NCBI RefSeq assembly: GCF_947172395.1
Contig: NC_069083.1
Location: forward strand, 4,992,501-5,056,500
DNA from: Bicyclus anynana
Taxonomy: Eukaryota; Arthropoda; Insecta; Lepidoptera; Nymphalidae
Length of the DNA stretch: 64,000 bases
Direction of reading: 5' to 3'
In this document: positions 45,977-56,548 of the stretch, piece after piece
Numbering within the stretch: the stretch's first letter is position 1
Layout of the letters: the number at the start of each line of letters is the position of its first letter
The notes under the pieces: model-generated
Told to the model about the DNA's origin: nothing
Seen by the model: only the letters and a program-made list of their open reading frames with translations
The model's database searches: none
Translations under genes and position numbers: made by a program

Positions 45977-46019
45977 TATGTAAGTATATTTGAAAATAGG
46001 TAAAAGAACCAGAACCAAA

Positions 46020-46460
46020 TTACAACGCTTACCGGGTCCAAACTATCCCAGATCAGACCAGATATTCAAACACACACGAAGTATTTTTATTTTAACACCT
46101 GACGTAAAAAGGGGGTGCTATAAGTATGACGTGTCTGTCTGTATGTGGCACCATAGCTTCCGAACGGATGAAGTGATTACAATTTATTACAATTTAGTTT
46201 GTTTTGTATGAAAGGTGAATTATGTGCGAGTGTTCTTATACATGTTTGATGATAATCGGTTGAGCCGTTTAAAAGTTCTGGGGGTGAAAGTGGGGAAGAA
46301 TAACTGAATGTCTGCAAATATACTCGGGCGGGGTCTCAAATGAAAACGCACTGAAAGAGAATATTGATGACTTGATCGAGAGTGTAATTAATAATTTCAT
46401 GACCTTCGTGAATTATATATCTAAATCGGTTCAGACTAAATACAAACTCATTATTGTAGA
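46020..46460 (+). repeat. Probable transposon-derived stretch
   Basis: The block GACGTAAAAAGGGGGTGCTATAAG ... GTGTCTGTCTGTATGTGGCACC ... GCTTCCGAACGGATGAAG is of a type common in lepidopteran repeats. I assign no class. Confidence 0.4.
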
Positions 46461-46729
46461 GGTAGGCATCTACAGAAAGAACCAATATTAAATAGGCATA
46501 CGAATCTTGGCATACGGTCTTTTTATAGGGTAGTTTTGGGAACTACCACATAAAAAGAACACAAATTCAGTATATACTAATACAGTATAACACAAATTCG
46601 GTATCTACGCGTATCTATCTGAAAAATAATTGCTGTTCATTCGTCTATATCGCTGTAACTCAAAAACGGTTGGGCCGATTTAGCTGATTTTGGTTTTGAA
46701 ATGTATGCTGTTTGAAGGTGAGAAACTGT

Positions 46730-46830
46730 GAGAAAATAGGGTAGGAGTAGAGTAGGGTTAGGCTAGGGAGGGTAGTGTACCCACGTAAAAAAAAAAGGGA
46801 GGGTAGTGTAGGGGTAGGAAAGAAGTAAGT
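46730..46830 (-). repeat. Degenerate TAGGG-rich patch
   Basis: TAGGGTAGGAGTAGAGTAGGG and GGGAGGGTAGTGTAGGGGTAGG, a decayed relative of the pentanucleotide array at 41270-41440. Confidence 0.6.
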
Positions 46831-47061
46831 GTAATTAGTTTGTATTAAAAATCCTTCATAAGCATTTCCATGCATACGGACTAACCGGCGTAAGTTAGTC
46901 CTAATAAAATATTGTGGTTTTTACTAGAAACTCTACATATTAATATTAATATGATCCTTTTGCAAGTGTTATAACACGTAACTTACCTACAACGATTATA
47001 AGTAAAGTAATTAAGAGATGCGAGATAAGAATTAATTACTAAGATTTTTTATCTACTATCG

Positions 47062-47163
47062 TATAAAAAGGAGCATGGTGAGATAAATACAACTGAAACT
47101 ATGTGAATACTGTCAACATCACAGTTTTTTTTTTATTCGTTGAATTCTCCACCACATGTGAAA
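47062..47163 (+). promoter_or_regulatory. Core promoter and leader of gene 5
   Basis: TATAAAAAG at 47062-47070, about 100 bases before the ATG. A transcript start near 47092 would give a leader of about 70 bases. A two-codon ATG-TGA lies in it at 47101-47106. Confidence 0.5.
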
Positions 47164-49574
47164 ATGTACAGAAATACATGGCTCGCCGTAATATTTATAA
47201 TATCTTGTAATTCTACTGACAGTATGTTTGTCCATTACTCTAACAATATTGGACAGGGAAAGGTATATAGAATTATATATTATATTTGACTAGTTTATTA
47301 CATGTTTGATGAATAAAAAAAAATATCCAGTATTTTTTTGTGAAAAAGTTACAAAAATCCATAATCTCATCTCAAATATAAATCAAAATTTTCCTATTAT
47401 TAATATTAGTAATATTTTCGCGGAATAATAAATTAAAATGAAACAAACAAAAATCATTCCTTCGCAGTTTTCTAATTATAATCTTATGTTTTTTGATGTT
47501 GTTTTGACTAGTTTTTGTTATTCCACCGAGTAGGTAACCAAAAATTTAAAAGACAAAAAATCCATTTGATTGAAGAAGATAAAATTATAATAGTTATCTA
47601 AACCGTACGCTTTATTATTGTTATAGCCTCAGGTTATTTTACTTGATTAAAGATGTTATCTCGAATATTTTTTACAGAATCTCGCTAAAGGTTACGTCTA
47701 CATGATCGGTCCAACGCATGCGCTGAAAAAACGAGATGTTTATAGTATTGGTAAATAATACAAAAACTCTTTTAAACCTTTTCTCAAGGAGATTTTCTCA
47801 AAGTGTGATATTTTCTAAACTAATATTATAAAGAGTCGTGTTAGCCCAGTGGATATGACCTCTGCCTTCGTTAAGAGGGCGTAGGTTAGAATCGAAAATC
47901 ACCCATAGACAGAGTAAACCAACTGAAAAGTTACTTTACACAATTGAAAAAGTTTCTCAAGGAAAACTTTTCGAAGTGTGGGAGTCACTATGCCGATATT
48001 ATTTTTACCTAGAAATAATTAAAGCCGCCTTTACAATGATTTTTATGCACCTAAACATTTTTGTTCCGAATTGTTTCAGATACTGTAATACCTGGTGTAC
48101 AACCAAAAGAAGAAACAGTAATAATTGTACCAAACACAGGTAATATCATTGTTTCATCTAATTACTGGTCCAATAAAACTAAAAAAAAACAAAATTGACA
48201 TTTTCAAATCGAACTTTTCAAGCTATTTTAATGTATCATCATAACCATAAATTACAAAAGGTCTATTTTATAACATACCTACTTACAGCCTATCTGTCAT
48301 CAACATCATTATCAGCCGATGATCATGTACTGATGGACATAGGCCTCTTCTAAAGACTTCCAAACACCATGTTAAGTACTGAGCCACCTACATCCAGCAG
48401 GTGGGGGGTCGACCAACACTGGGCTTTACAATGCGGGCTCGCCATTCCTGCATCTTGGAACCCCCTATATCCTTCGGCTCTTCGACCGATTGCCCCGCCT
48501 ATTACCACTTCAGCTTGGCGACTCGTTGAGCTATGTCGGTGACTTTGGTTCTTCTGTGGATCTCCTCATTTCTGATTCGATCATGCAGAGACACTCCTTT
48601 CTGTAAAATTGTTTAATTTGTTTTTAGGTGTAAACAGTTATCCTTATAACAAATACTATCCAGGGAATCCGGCTTCTCGCTACGGAGCAAATACGGGAAC
48701 TACTGTCATTGTTAGTAATCCAGGTTAGTTCACTTTTGGGAAACGTTTTTTATTATACATCATCATCATCATATCAGCCGATGGACGTCCACTGCAGGAC
48801 ATAGGCCTTTTGTAGGGACTTCCAAGCATCACGATACTGAGCCACCTGCATCCAGCAAATCCCTGCGACTCGCTTGATGTCGTCAGTCCACCTGGTGGGG
48901 GGTCGGCCAACACTGCGCTTACTAGTGCGGGGTCGCCATTCCAGCACTTTGGGACCCCAACGTCCATCGTTTATTATACATTATTTATTATACAACTTCG
49001 CCATAATTGCTGTAGATACCTACTGCCATTTCATCGCAAGTGGAATATTTATTCGACTGGATTATCACACATCAACAGACCTATTAATATATTCAATCTA
49101 TTAAAATATACATCAAATCAATTGAGAAATGTCATTTAACTACTGCATGATATCTTACAGTAAGCATCGTATGACATTTGTTACATTGAATCGCAATTTC
49201 GTATATGTGAACTAGCATAGTCAATGATAGTGAATTAGCCTACAAGTCTTCATAATATAAACTACCACCTGACGCCGCGCGGTTTCACTCGGTTCCCGTA
49301 GGAATACGGATATAATATATAGCCTACCCTAGCCTACCTAGCCTTCCCCGATAAATGGGCTATTTAACACTGAAATAATTTTTCAAATCGGAGCAGTAGT
49401 TCCTGAGATTAGCGCGTTCAAGCAAACAAACAAACTCTTCAGCTTCATATAATTATAGATGATGTTGTGACAAGAAAACATAATTCATTTATTTTTTTGT
49501 TTCCAGATAGCAATTACGATAGCGTCCATGGAGGAAAATATTTGCCTAATAACTACGCAAATAAATATGGTTAG
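47164..49574 (+). CDS. Gene 5: secreted Tyr/Asn-rich protein, 131 aa, five exons
   Basis: Exons 47164-47262, 47678-47750, 48080-48139, 48628-48723 and 49507-49574 join in frame (intron phases 0,1,1,1; donors GTATAT, GTAAAT, GTAATA, GTTAGT; acceptors TTACAG, TTTCAG, TTTTAG, TTCCAG). Residues 1-20 are a signal peptide (MYRNTWLAVIFIISCNSTDS). The rest reads NLAKGYVYMIGPTHALKKRD, then VIPGVQPKEETVIIVPNTG, YPYNKYYPGNPASRYG, GTTVIVSNPD and ends GGKYLPNNYANKYG. Exons 3 and 4 are symmetric 1-1 exons of 60 and 96 bases, and each ends in TVI[IV]V followed by a split Gly or Asp. Gene 6 exon 2 ends the same way (TIVVEVVKERG), which hints at common descent. Family unknown; composition suggests a structural secreted protein. 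None of the exons exceeds 99 bases. Confidence 0.78.
47833..47897 (+). mobile_element. SINE-1 head fragment (intron 2 of gene 5)
   Basis: GTGTTAGCCCAGTGGATATG ... GGGCGTAGGTTAGAATCG. The head only, with a damaged box B. Confidence 0.65.
48298..48605 (-). mobile_element. RTE-like LINE 3' end (intron 3 of gene 5)
   Basis: CATCATTATCAGCCGATGATC, GTGGGGGGTCGACCAACAC, CCACTTCAGCTTGGCGACTCG and GATTCGATCATGCAGAGACAC. It ends about 25 bases before exon 4. Confidence 0.85.
48755..48968 (-). mobile_element. RTE-like LINE 3' end (intron 4 of gene 5)
   Basis: CATCATCATCATATCAGCCG through GGTGGGGGGTCGGCCAACAC to GGGACCCCAACGTCCATCG. It begins about 35 bases after exon 4. The minus-strand frame (MDVGVPKCWNGDPA) is part of it. 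Confidence 0.85.
49080..49240. repeat. Unclassified dispersed repeat (copy 2 of 3)
   Basis: ACATCAAATCAATTGAGAAATG, CTACTGCATGATATC and ATTTGTTACAT. The same unit occurs at 14885-15095 and 52260-52420. Confidence 0.6.
49264..49460 (+). mobile_element. Lep1-like repeat (intron 4 of gene 5)
   Basis: CACCTGACGCCGCGCGG through GATAAATGGGCTATTTAACAC to CTTCAGCTTCATATAATTATAG. A small duplication (AGCCTACC) is present near 49322. Confidence 0.65.
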
Positions 49575-49579
49575 ATAAA

Positions 49580-50735
49580 TCATAAAGTTGCCTTTAGAAC
49601 AGTGTAAAAGAAACGTGTTTTATTACTTAACAATATTTTTATAACCCTAGTCCCTACCATATTTTAATCTAGCGCACGCCTGCGACTTCGTCCGTAAAGA
49701 AAACCCTACGAATTGTAAAAAACAGAATTTCACACAAATTAGTTGCAAAAGAAGCTCCCTCCCTCTCCTCCTTTACACATAGAACTACACATATAGAATA
49801 GAATGGATAGATATTTTTACCCGACTGCAAGAAGGGTTATGTTTTTCGCGCGTATCTTGTATGTATGTATGTATGTAATATTCTTTATTACCTCATATAT
49901 TCCAAACCACTGAACGGATTTACGTAATTAGGATATCGTTAGATTTGTCTCAATAACCCAAGTGTTCTTAGGTAGGTGAAAGTAAAAAAAAATTCCTTTT
50001 CAGTTTTTTTATACTTTATGTAATCGGTTTTTTTTATTTGTTTAATTAATTTATTTATTGAAAATACAGATAGAACGACAAACGGACAATAAATTTAAAA
50101 ATATTTATTTCGGTTCTAATTTCTGATCTCTGTAACTCTAAATTATTATTTTTATATACGGACACTTAACTCTCTTAATATAATATAGATAGATTACGTC
50201 ATTTCCATAATTGTGGTGTTAGGAATTACCTGTAATTAAAATTATTATACACGGAAATATACCTACTGAACATTGTTTTTTAGAAAATGCAGTCAAGTCA
50301 ATTTTCTACACTAAATGTAAGGTATTCCTTATCAAGGTTCAGTTGACAAATCTATTCTCTGGATTAGCGTCGCGCTAAGATATATCTGATTCTTCTACAA
50401 ACTCCAAGCTTCGCTTTATCGATCGTTAAGTGCTACAAACAAGGAACATTTTGTTACATACAATAGTATTAAATTATAAGTTGTATATAAAATCTCAACA
50501 CTCGCATCAATGCTGCAAACCACAACTGCGAAATCTGATCAGATTTACATATACCTACTATATAGTATATGTATATACACTAACCATCAATACTCTTGGT
50601 ACACGCTTTAGCATCAATACATATAATATAATCTGTCTGGGTTTTCTGTGTGTCTATTAGGTATTTGATTGCTTAGGTATAGCTATTTTCGCGATATCAA
50701 AACTTTTTTAAAATTTTTATCTACCTGCCTATTTA
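49580..50735. other. Intergenic, unassigned
   Basis: A TATG microsatellite lies near 49860. The word ACCCGACTGCAAGAAGGGTTAT at 49819 also occurs at 5811, so this is part of a dispersed repeat. No gene. Confidence 0.45.
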
Positions 50736-50739
50736 TTAG

Positions 50740-51015
50740 ACAGCCGCGTGGCGCAGTGGACAGTGATCCTGCTTTCTGCATCCACGGCCGTGGGTTCGAT
50801 TCCCACAACTGGAAAATATTTGTGTGATGAGCATGGGTGTTTTCCAGTGTCTGTGTGTATTTATTCATTATATAAGTATTTATATGTAGTATATAAATGT
50901 ATATTAATATTATAATATCAACTATCTTAGCACCCATAACACAAGCTACTCTGTATGCTTACTTTGGGGCTAGATAGTGATGTGTATTGTTTAAGTATAT
51001 TTATTTATTTATTTG
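50740..51015 (+). mobile_element. SINE-2, near full length
   Basis: CAGCCGCGTGGCGCAGTGG, box B GTGGGTTCGATTCCCA, GTGTGATGAGCATGGGTG, CTTACTTTGGGGCTAG and a TATTTATTTATT tail. Confidence 0.85.
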
Positions 51016-51227
51016 TCCGGAGTAGTTTTTAGAACGGCTGAACGGATTTTAACGGGACTTTCACTGAAAAAGAGAGGAGATTATTGAGCAGAGACGAATA
51101 TAAGCATTCCATGGAGCGAATATAAAAAACGCCGCAACACGCTACTCACGGGATTATGATAATATGATGATATGCATGTATGGGGTTAAAGTAGGAGCCA
51201 CCGATCACAAGTGTCGTTCACTTGGAC

Positions 51228-51551
51228 TTTTATTTTTTTTATTCTTGACAAGTTAGCCCTTGACTACAATCTCACCTGATGGTAAATGATGATGCAGTCT
51301 AAGATGGAAGCGGGCTAACTTGTTAGGAGGAGGATGAAATCCACACTCCATTCGGTTTCTACACGACATCGTACCGGAACGCTAAATCGCTTGGCGGTAC
51401 GTCTTTGCCGGTAGGGTGGTAACTAGCCACGGTCGAAGCCTCCCACCAGCCAGACCTGGACCAATTAATAAAATCTGCCCAGCCGGGGATCGAACCCAGG
51501 ACCTCCGTTTTGTAAATTCACCGCGCATACCACTGCGCCACTGAGGCCGTC
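51228..51551 (-). mobile_element. SINE-3, near full length
   Basis: T-run, CAAGTTAGCCCTTGACTAC, GGCGGTACGTCTTTGCCGG, GGGGATCGAACCCAGG (box B inverted), CACTGAGGCCGTC. Confidence 0.85.
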
Positions 51552-51554
51552 AGC

Positions 51555-52730
51555 TCCTAGGACCACTCGCTATATAGATCAAGGTATTCGCAACACCAGA
51601 GGTCCTGTCATAAATTCATTCTGTGTAACACGCCAGCAATTAATAGACCAATTAACGGTACAAATAAAGCTACAATTCTAATTATTGTTCACTCTCGATG
51701 TGAGATAGTTGAAGGCAGTAAAAACTGTCAAAGTTAATTACATCTCAGGAAACTAATCCTAGGTAAAAACGTAACATTGTGTGGGTAAAATACTTTTTCC
51801 CGTACATTTTTTCCGATTAATAATTATAATATCGTGATACTGTAATAATTATACGTCTATGCGGTTGCGTTACAACTCCTTTATCTATTTACGCTTTAGT
51901 CTATAGGTTTCTATTCTACGAGTACCTAGCTATATCTTTTATACAATAAACTAACTACACTAGACTAGTTTAACTAAACTAATTTTACCAGCGTAGTTCT
52001 CGAGGGAATACTGGGATAAAATTTAGTTACACGATAATAAAGTAGTTTTCCAGTGTTGAAAGAATTTTTAAAATTTAGAAAAGCTTAGAAATATGTATGT
52101 TTTATGGATATTGGATACTCAAATAGCCTGAAAATATTAGCCGGCTGTCTTGAGAGAGGATTCAGTTTGTTGATTTTTATAATAATTTAAATTCAAAATT
52201 CATTTATTTCAAGTACGACTAGTGTACAAGCACTTTTGTAACGTCAGCGAACCTATTTACTATTTTGGTCTATTAAATATTTGGTATTATCACGTCAAAT
52301 CAATTGAGAAATGTCATCTACCTACTGTATGATATCCACCAGTAGGCACCGTTTGAAATTTGTTACATATAATCTCAATAATTCAGGTATATAATACGAA
52401 TTTACAATTGTCCATACGCGGCTTAGTCTAAGAAGAGCCAACAAACTAAGCCAGGGTATTTTTTTTTAATTATTGACGGATCATCTGCTTCGTGCGTCAA
52501 TTATTCACCACCTGGTGATGGTAAGTAAAAACTAGCACCTACAAATAGAGCAATATTTCGCAGGCATGCAATAAACACGCCGCAGAGCGTACCACCCTTT
52601 GTCTATGAACCTGAGGCGTGTAGCTATAATTACGAGTAACCTTGCCCTTCAGACCGGAACATAGCAATGTTGCTTGGCAGCAGAAATAAGTATGGCGATA
52701 GTACTTCCCCGGAGAGTACTACTACTCATC
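51555..52730. other. Intergenic with the third dispersed-repeat copy
   Basis: At about 52260-52420 lies CACGTCAAATCAATTGAG and TACTGTATGATATCCACCAG (see 14885). A low-copy-looking stretch with CACCACCTGGTGATGG at about 52508 may be another SINE relic. No gene. Confidence 0.45.
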
Positions 52731-52731
52731 T

Positions 52732-53118
52732 TTAACATCATTATCAGCCGATGGACGTCCACTGCTGGACATAGGCCTCTTGCATTAACTTCCAAACACA
52801 ACGCTATCGATCCGCCAGCATCCTGCGACTCTCTGTAACCCGCTAAATGTCCTCAGTCCAACTAATGGAGGGGTCAGCCAACAATGTGCCTACCGACGCG
52901 GGTTCGTCATTCCAGCACCTTGGAACCCCAATGTCCATTCACTCTTCGAGCTATATGGCCCATTGGCACTTCAGCTTCGCGACTCGCTGAGCTATGTCAG
53001 TGACTTTGGTTCGTCTGAGGATCTCCTCATTTCTGATTCGATCACGTAGAGAAACTCCAAGCATAACTCTCTCCATCGCCCGCTGAATGACTTTAAGCCT
53101 TCTAATAAGACCCATATA
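52732..53118 (-). mobile_element. RTE-like LINE 3' end, long copy
   Basis: CATTATCAGCCGATGGACG through GAGCTATGTCAGTGACTTTGG to CTCTCCATCGCCCGCTGAATG and CTTCTAATAAGACCCATA. It covers the same C-terminal codons as 22262-22683. Confidence 0.85.
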
Positions 53119-53635
53119 GTTGCGATCAAGTCAATTATTATATAGGTACTATTAGATATTACACTAACGCGTCAAAGCTTAAGGCAAACAAAGTCAGCAA
53201 AGAAGAATTTAATTTAGTCTCATAGTAGACAACGAAAGTTATTTGGCTTTACTTAGACATCGAAACCCTTTTTATTTGCTGATAGTAAATTACAAGATAC
53301 GATCATTTAAAAAGCCGGGATCTAGGGATCGATACAGTGACGAAAAAGACCTGATCTATAATTAGCAAGGAATTCCCGCAACCGCGCCGACGAGCTCGTC
53401 AAAAAAATGGTAAACAACTTGGTAAGTGTACTTGTTTAGCATACAAAGGAAATTTTATAACAGGACAAAAAAAAATAAAAAATCCCACCACGAAGTAATA
53501 AAGGTATATCCACACATCGCGATCTATTATTTACACTTGAAACTCGTCAGGGATGTGCCATCATTTATCGATGTTTATACAATTTGTATTCTTAGATTGA
53601 CAACTAACCTACCCAAGTATTTTTGTCGACCTCTC

Positions 53636-53710
53636 TGGATCTTGGTAGTGCTGTGGGTCTCGATAGAGGTTCTGGGTTCGATTCCCAGCACGGGTCAGTT
53701 TCAGTGGCGT
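53636..53710 (+). repeat. tRNA-like SINE head
   Basis: TCTTGGTAGTGCTGTGGG and GGTTCTGGGTTCGATTCCC look like box A and box B of a tRNA-derived element. No proper cloverleaf is apparent, so I do not call a tRNA gene. Confidence 0.4.
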
Positions 53711-53929
53711 AGCTAGGTAACCAAGGGCTTTAGTGCAAATAAAAAATGGAGTCCCACTACTATCTAAACTGGTTGGGTTTTATCAACAAAAAATATTCGT
53801 CAGCTCTTTTTCGTTTTCGAAATTTTCTAAGTTCAGTTCGATCGTAAGGATTCGAGGGCCCCTAAGCTTGAGTGCCCCAGGGCATTGCACCGTCTAGCTA
53901 CGCCAATGTCAGTTTAGGACTTAGGCTAA

Positions 53930-54467
53930 GTCTGGTTATCACCCTACCGTCAAAGACGGACCGCCAAGCGATTTTACGATGCCGCGTAGAAACCGTCAAA
54001 GGTATAGGTAGAATAACCTTGTACCTCTTTATAGTAAGCCCATTTGCATCTTCACTTACCATCAGGTGAGATTGCAGTCAACGCCATTCCAAAATTGCTC
54101 AATATATAAAAAATCGAAAACTTATTTTGAGAGCTGCCACCCACCCCAGAAATGAGAAATGAGGAGATCCGCAGAAGAACTAAAGTCACCGACATAGATC
54201 AACGTGTCGCGAAGCTGAAATGGCAATGGGGCACATAGTTCGAAGAGAAGATGGACGTTGGGCTTCCAAGTTGCTGGAATGACGACCACGCACTAGAAAG
54301 CGCAATGTTGCTCAACCTCCACCAGGTGGACAGACGACATCAAGCGAGCCGCACGGATTCGCTGGATGCAGTCGGCTAAGGATCGTGATGTTTGGAAGTC
54401 CCTACAAAAATCCTATGTCCTGCAGTAGACGTCCATCGGCTGATATGATTGATGATGATGATGATGA
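53930..54467 (+). mobile_element. SINE-3 fragment followed by an RTE-like LINE 3' end
   Basis: 53930-54095 is a decayed plus-strand SINE-3 (AAAGACGGACCGCCAAGCG; ACTTACCATCAGGTGAGATTG). 54148-54467 is the LINE end (GAAATGAGGAGATCCGCAG; CGTCCATCGGCTGATATG; ATGATGATG). Confidence 0.75.
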
Positions 54468-54517
54468 CCACCTCACTCACTACCCACCACCCACTAACTA
54501 ACCACTGCAACTAACTG

Positions 54518-54781
54518 GTGGTTGAGGTTTGTAACTACACCGATTCCAACGCCGAATTTAGATCTAGACGCCCAAAAATCGTCCTTTACAATCCTGACGA
54601 TGACATATCGACCTACAATGCTTTCCAGGCAACACAAACACAAGCTACACAGCGTCTTCGCCGGCTAAGGCGAGGTCTCGGATATCTGAGTTCACTCGGA
54701 TGTGGGCTTTTAACTTACGATCTCGGAGACGGCTGGACTGATACACTCAGGCCAAAACACCCTGCCAGAACGCTTCTCTAA
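54518..54781 (+). other. Unrecognised 87-aa open frame
   Basis: MVEVCNYTDSNAEFRSRRPK, then LYNPDDDISTYNAFQATQTQ and a basic stretch RLRRLRRGL. There is no signal peptide or family match. It lies between a LINE end and a long hairpin, which favours a transposon remnant over a host gene. Confidence 0.25.
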
Positions 54782-54897
54782 GCCGAGGTCCGTGTTAGTG
54801 AGGAGCCCTTAGAGATTCGTTCTGCCCATCTATTCTGCTTCTGCCTTCGGGCCCCATCAGGCAATGGTTCAGCGCTCGCGGTCCTCAGGTCCTAATA

Positions 54898-54973
54898 GGG
54901 AGCCTACGGCAATTCCACAAGAAGGCAATATTCGGAGTAATATTGCCTTCTTGTGTAATTGCCGTAGGCTCCC
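54898..54973. repeat. Near-perfect hairpin, 35-bp arms and 6-base loop
   Basis: Arms 54898-54932 and 54939-54973 pair at 34 of 35 positions around CGGAGT. Stem base GGGAGCCTACGGCAATT, stem top AAGAAGGCAATATT. This is a strong RNA hairpin if transcribed. Confidence 0.92.
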
Positions 54974-55366
54974 TTAAGTTAGCGTAAACGAGTCACTTTT
55001 ATGTATTCTGGCATGTTAAGCTTGTATTCCGTGGTCTTAGCATGTATGTTACCATAATAAAATTCTGGAAAAACCTTATGGAATGTTTGAGTAAACCTTA
55101 ATCTGTAATGTCTAAGCGTACATCGCACAATATCCGGTTTGGGGCTAACCTGATATTGTACGTGAGTAGAATCCACAAATTACCATGCAAGTAAAATGTT
55201 ACTCTGTACTGAGCAATCATACATATGAAGTTACCTACCTAAACTATACTATATTGTGTTACTTGCAAAGTTCAACATATATGAGCCTGATGGTTTACTA
55301 ATACTCTACCTGTAGTGGCGGTCAGGGCTTTTACGGGGATATTTTATTTACTTTTTAGAGATATTT

Positions 55367-55506
55367 CTTTTTTTATTCTTTACAAGTTAGCCCTTGACTA
55401 CAATCTCTGATTGTAAGTGATGATTTATGATGCTAAGATGGTAACGAGCTAACTTATAAGGAGTAGGAAGACAATCCACACCCCTTTCGGTTTCTACACG
55501 ACATCA
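55367..55506 (-). mobile_element. SINE-3, truncated
   Basis: T-rich start, TACAAGTTAGCCCTTGACTAC, a small deletion at CTCTGATTG, then CTTTCGGTTTCTACACGAC. The head is missing. Confidence 0.75.
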
Positions 55507-55544
55507 ATGATGTATTATACTAGAGATGGGCACTAGTGCATAAA

Positions 55545-56215
55545 CACAAATGTGTATGTCTTAATTTTTTTTAGTCGCTTATTAAACATCGAACGTTATT
55601 TAAACAAATAATACTAAAATATCGTCTACAATGTCGAGTTCTGTGTTCAGGATGTGTAAAAACTATATACACATAAATATATAATGGAATTGAAGACAAA
55701 ATTGTGCATACCTTGTGAGCTCAGTGGAGTCTCTAAATTCGGATCACTTTTTGCAGTGATTTTGTAGGCACGTAACCTATTTACAGTATAAAATTATCAT
55801 TGGGCACGGGCATATAACACTCCAAATTTCCCAATTTGGAGTTGAGAATTTTCAATGAAAATTTGTCGGATGTAAGAAAGCTCAGAATTTCAGGACCACA
55901 TGATCCGAAGCCATAGGCTCACAAGTCAATGAGACATTAGGTAATGTTGAGCCCAAAGATTTTGTACAATTAGACATGTTACGTGTCTATAAAATCACCG
56001 CAAAAAGTGATCCGAAATTAGCTACTCCACTAAGCGCTCACATGCACAATTTTGTGTTTATTTACATCATACAAGTATATAATTTTTACACTTCCTGAAT
56101 ACACAACTCGATATTGTAGACAATATTTAGGTAAGTATTATTTGCTAATAAACTTTCGTTGTTTGCTATGCGACTAAATGAAATTAATAGAATTACTTAG
56201 TCATGTTTGTATGCT
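55545..56215. mobile_element. Inverted-repeat element, about 670 bp with arms near 210 bp
   Basis: The left arm (TTTAGTCGCTTATTAAAC ... CGGATCACTTTTTGCAGTG) and the right arm (CGCAAAAAGTGATCCGAA ... GCGACTAAATGAAATTAA) are inverted copies about 230 bases apart. The middle is AT-rich and non-coding. A solo arm is at 15402-15640. Confidence 0.75.
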
Positions 56216-56450
56216 CAGTTTAGACGTGCTAGTGACATATCTAACAGTATACAATCATTGGTTAAGCCTCTCCTCAAATCAGCAAGTCTAGGAAGGACGG
56301 AAAGCTTTTCGCTACGATCCTTTTTCGATACAAAAATGGCACGCAGTGATCATAATTAAAATACAATTAAGCATTCGATTCCGGAACATGAAACCATCAA
56401 CGCCCGATATCCAATCGATAACGTCATCGTGGGAAACCGCGGGGTGTCCT

Positions 56451-56548
56451 GCAAACAAAGACAAACAATGACGTCACATCACGTAGGTACGATGGAAAAA
56501 CTGATGTATAAATAGGTCGAACGCGCGAATCCTGCGCCAGTAACCAAG
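56451..56548 (+). promoter_or_regulatory. Promoter of gene 6
   Basis: TATAAATA at 56507-56514 and an initiator-like CCAGT at 56537-56541, about 31 bases apart, give a leader of only about 10 bases. Upstream are two forkhead-like words, GCAAACAAAG (56451) and ACAAACAATG (56461), and the palindrome TGACGTCA (56469-56476). Forkhead factors are known to drive silk-gland genes; use here is inference. Confidence 0.6.

Noticed and set aside
54979..55176. 65-aa minus-strand frame beside the long hairpin
   Set aside because: The amino-acid content is plausible, but there is no start context, signal peptide, splice support or known family. I leave it as possible transposon remnant.
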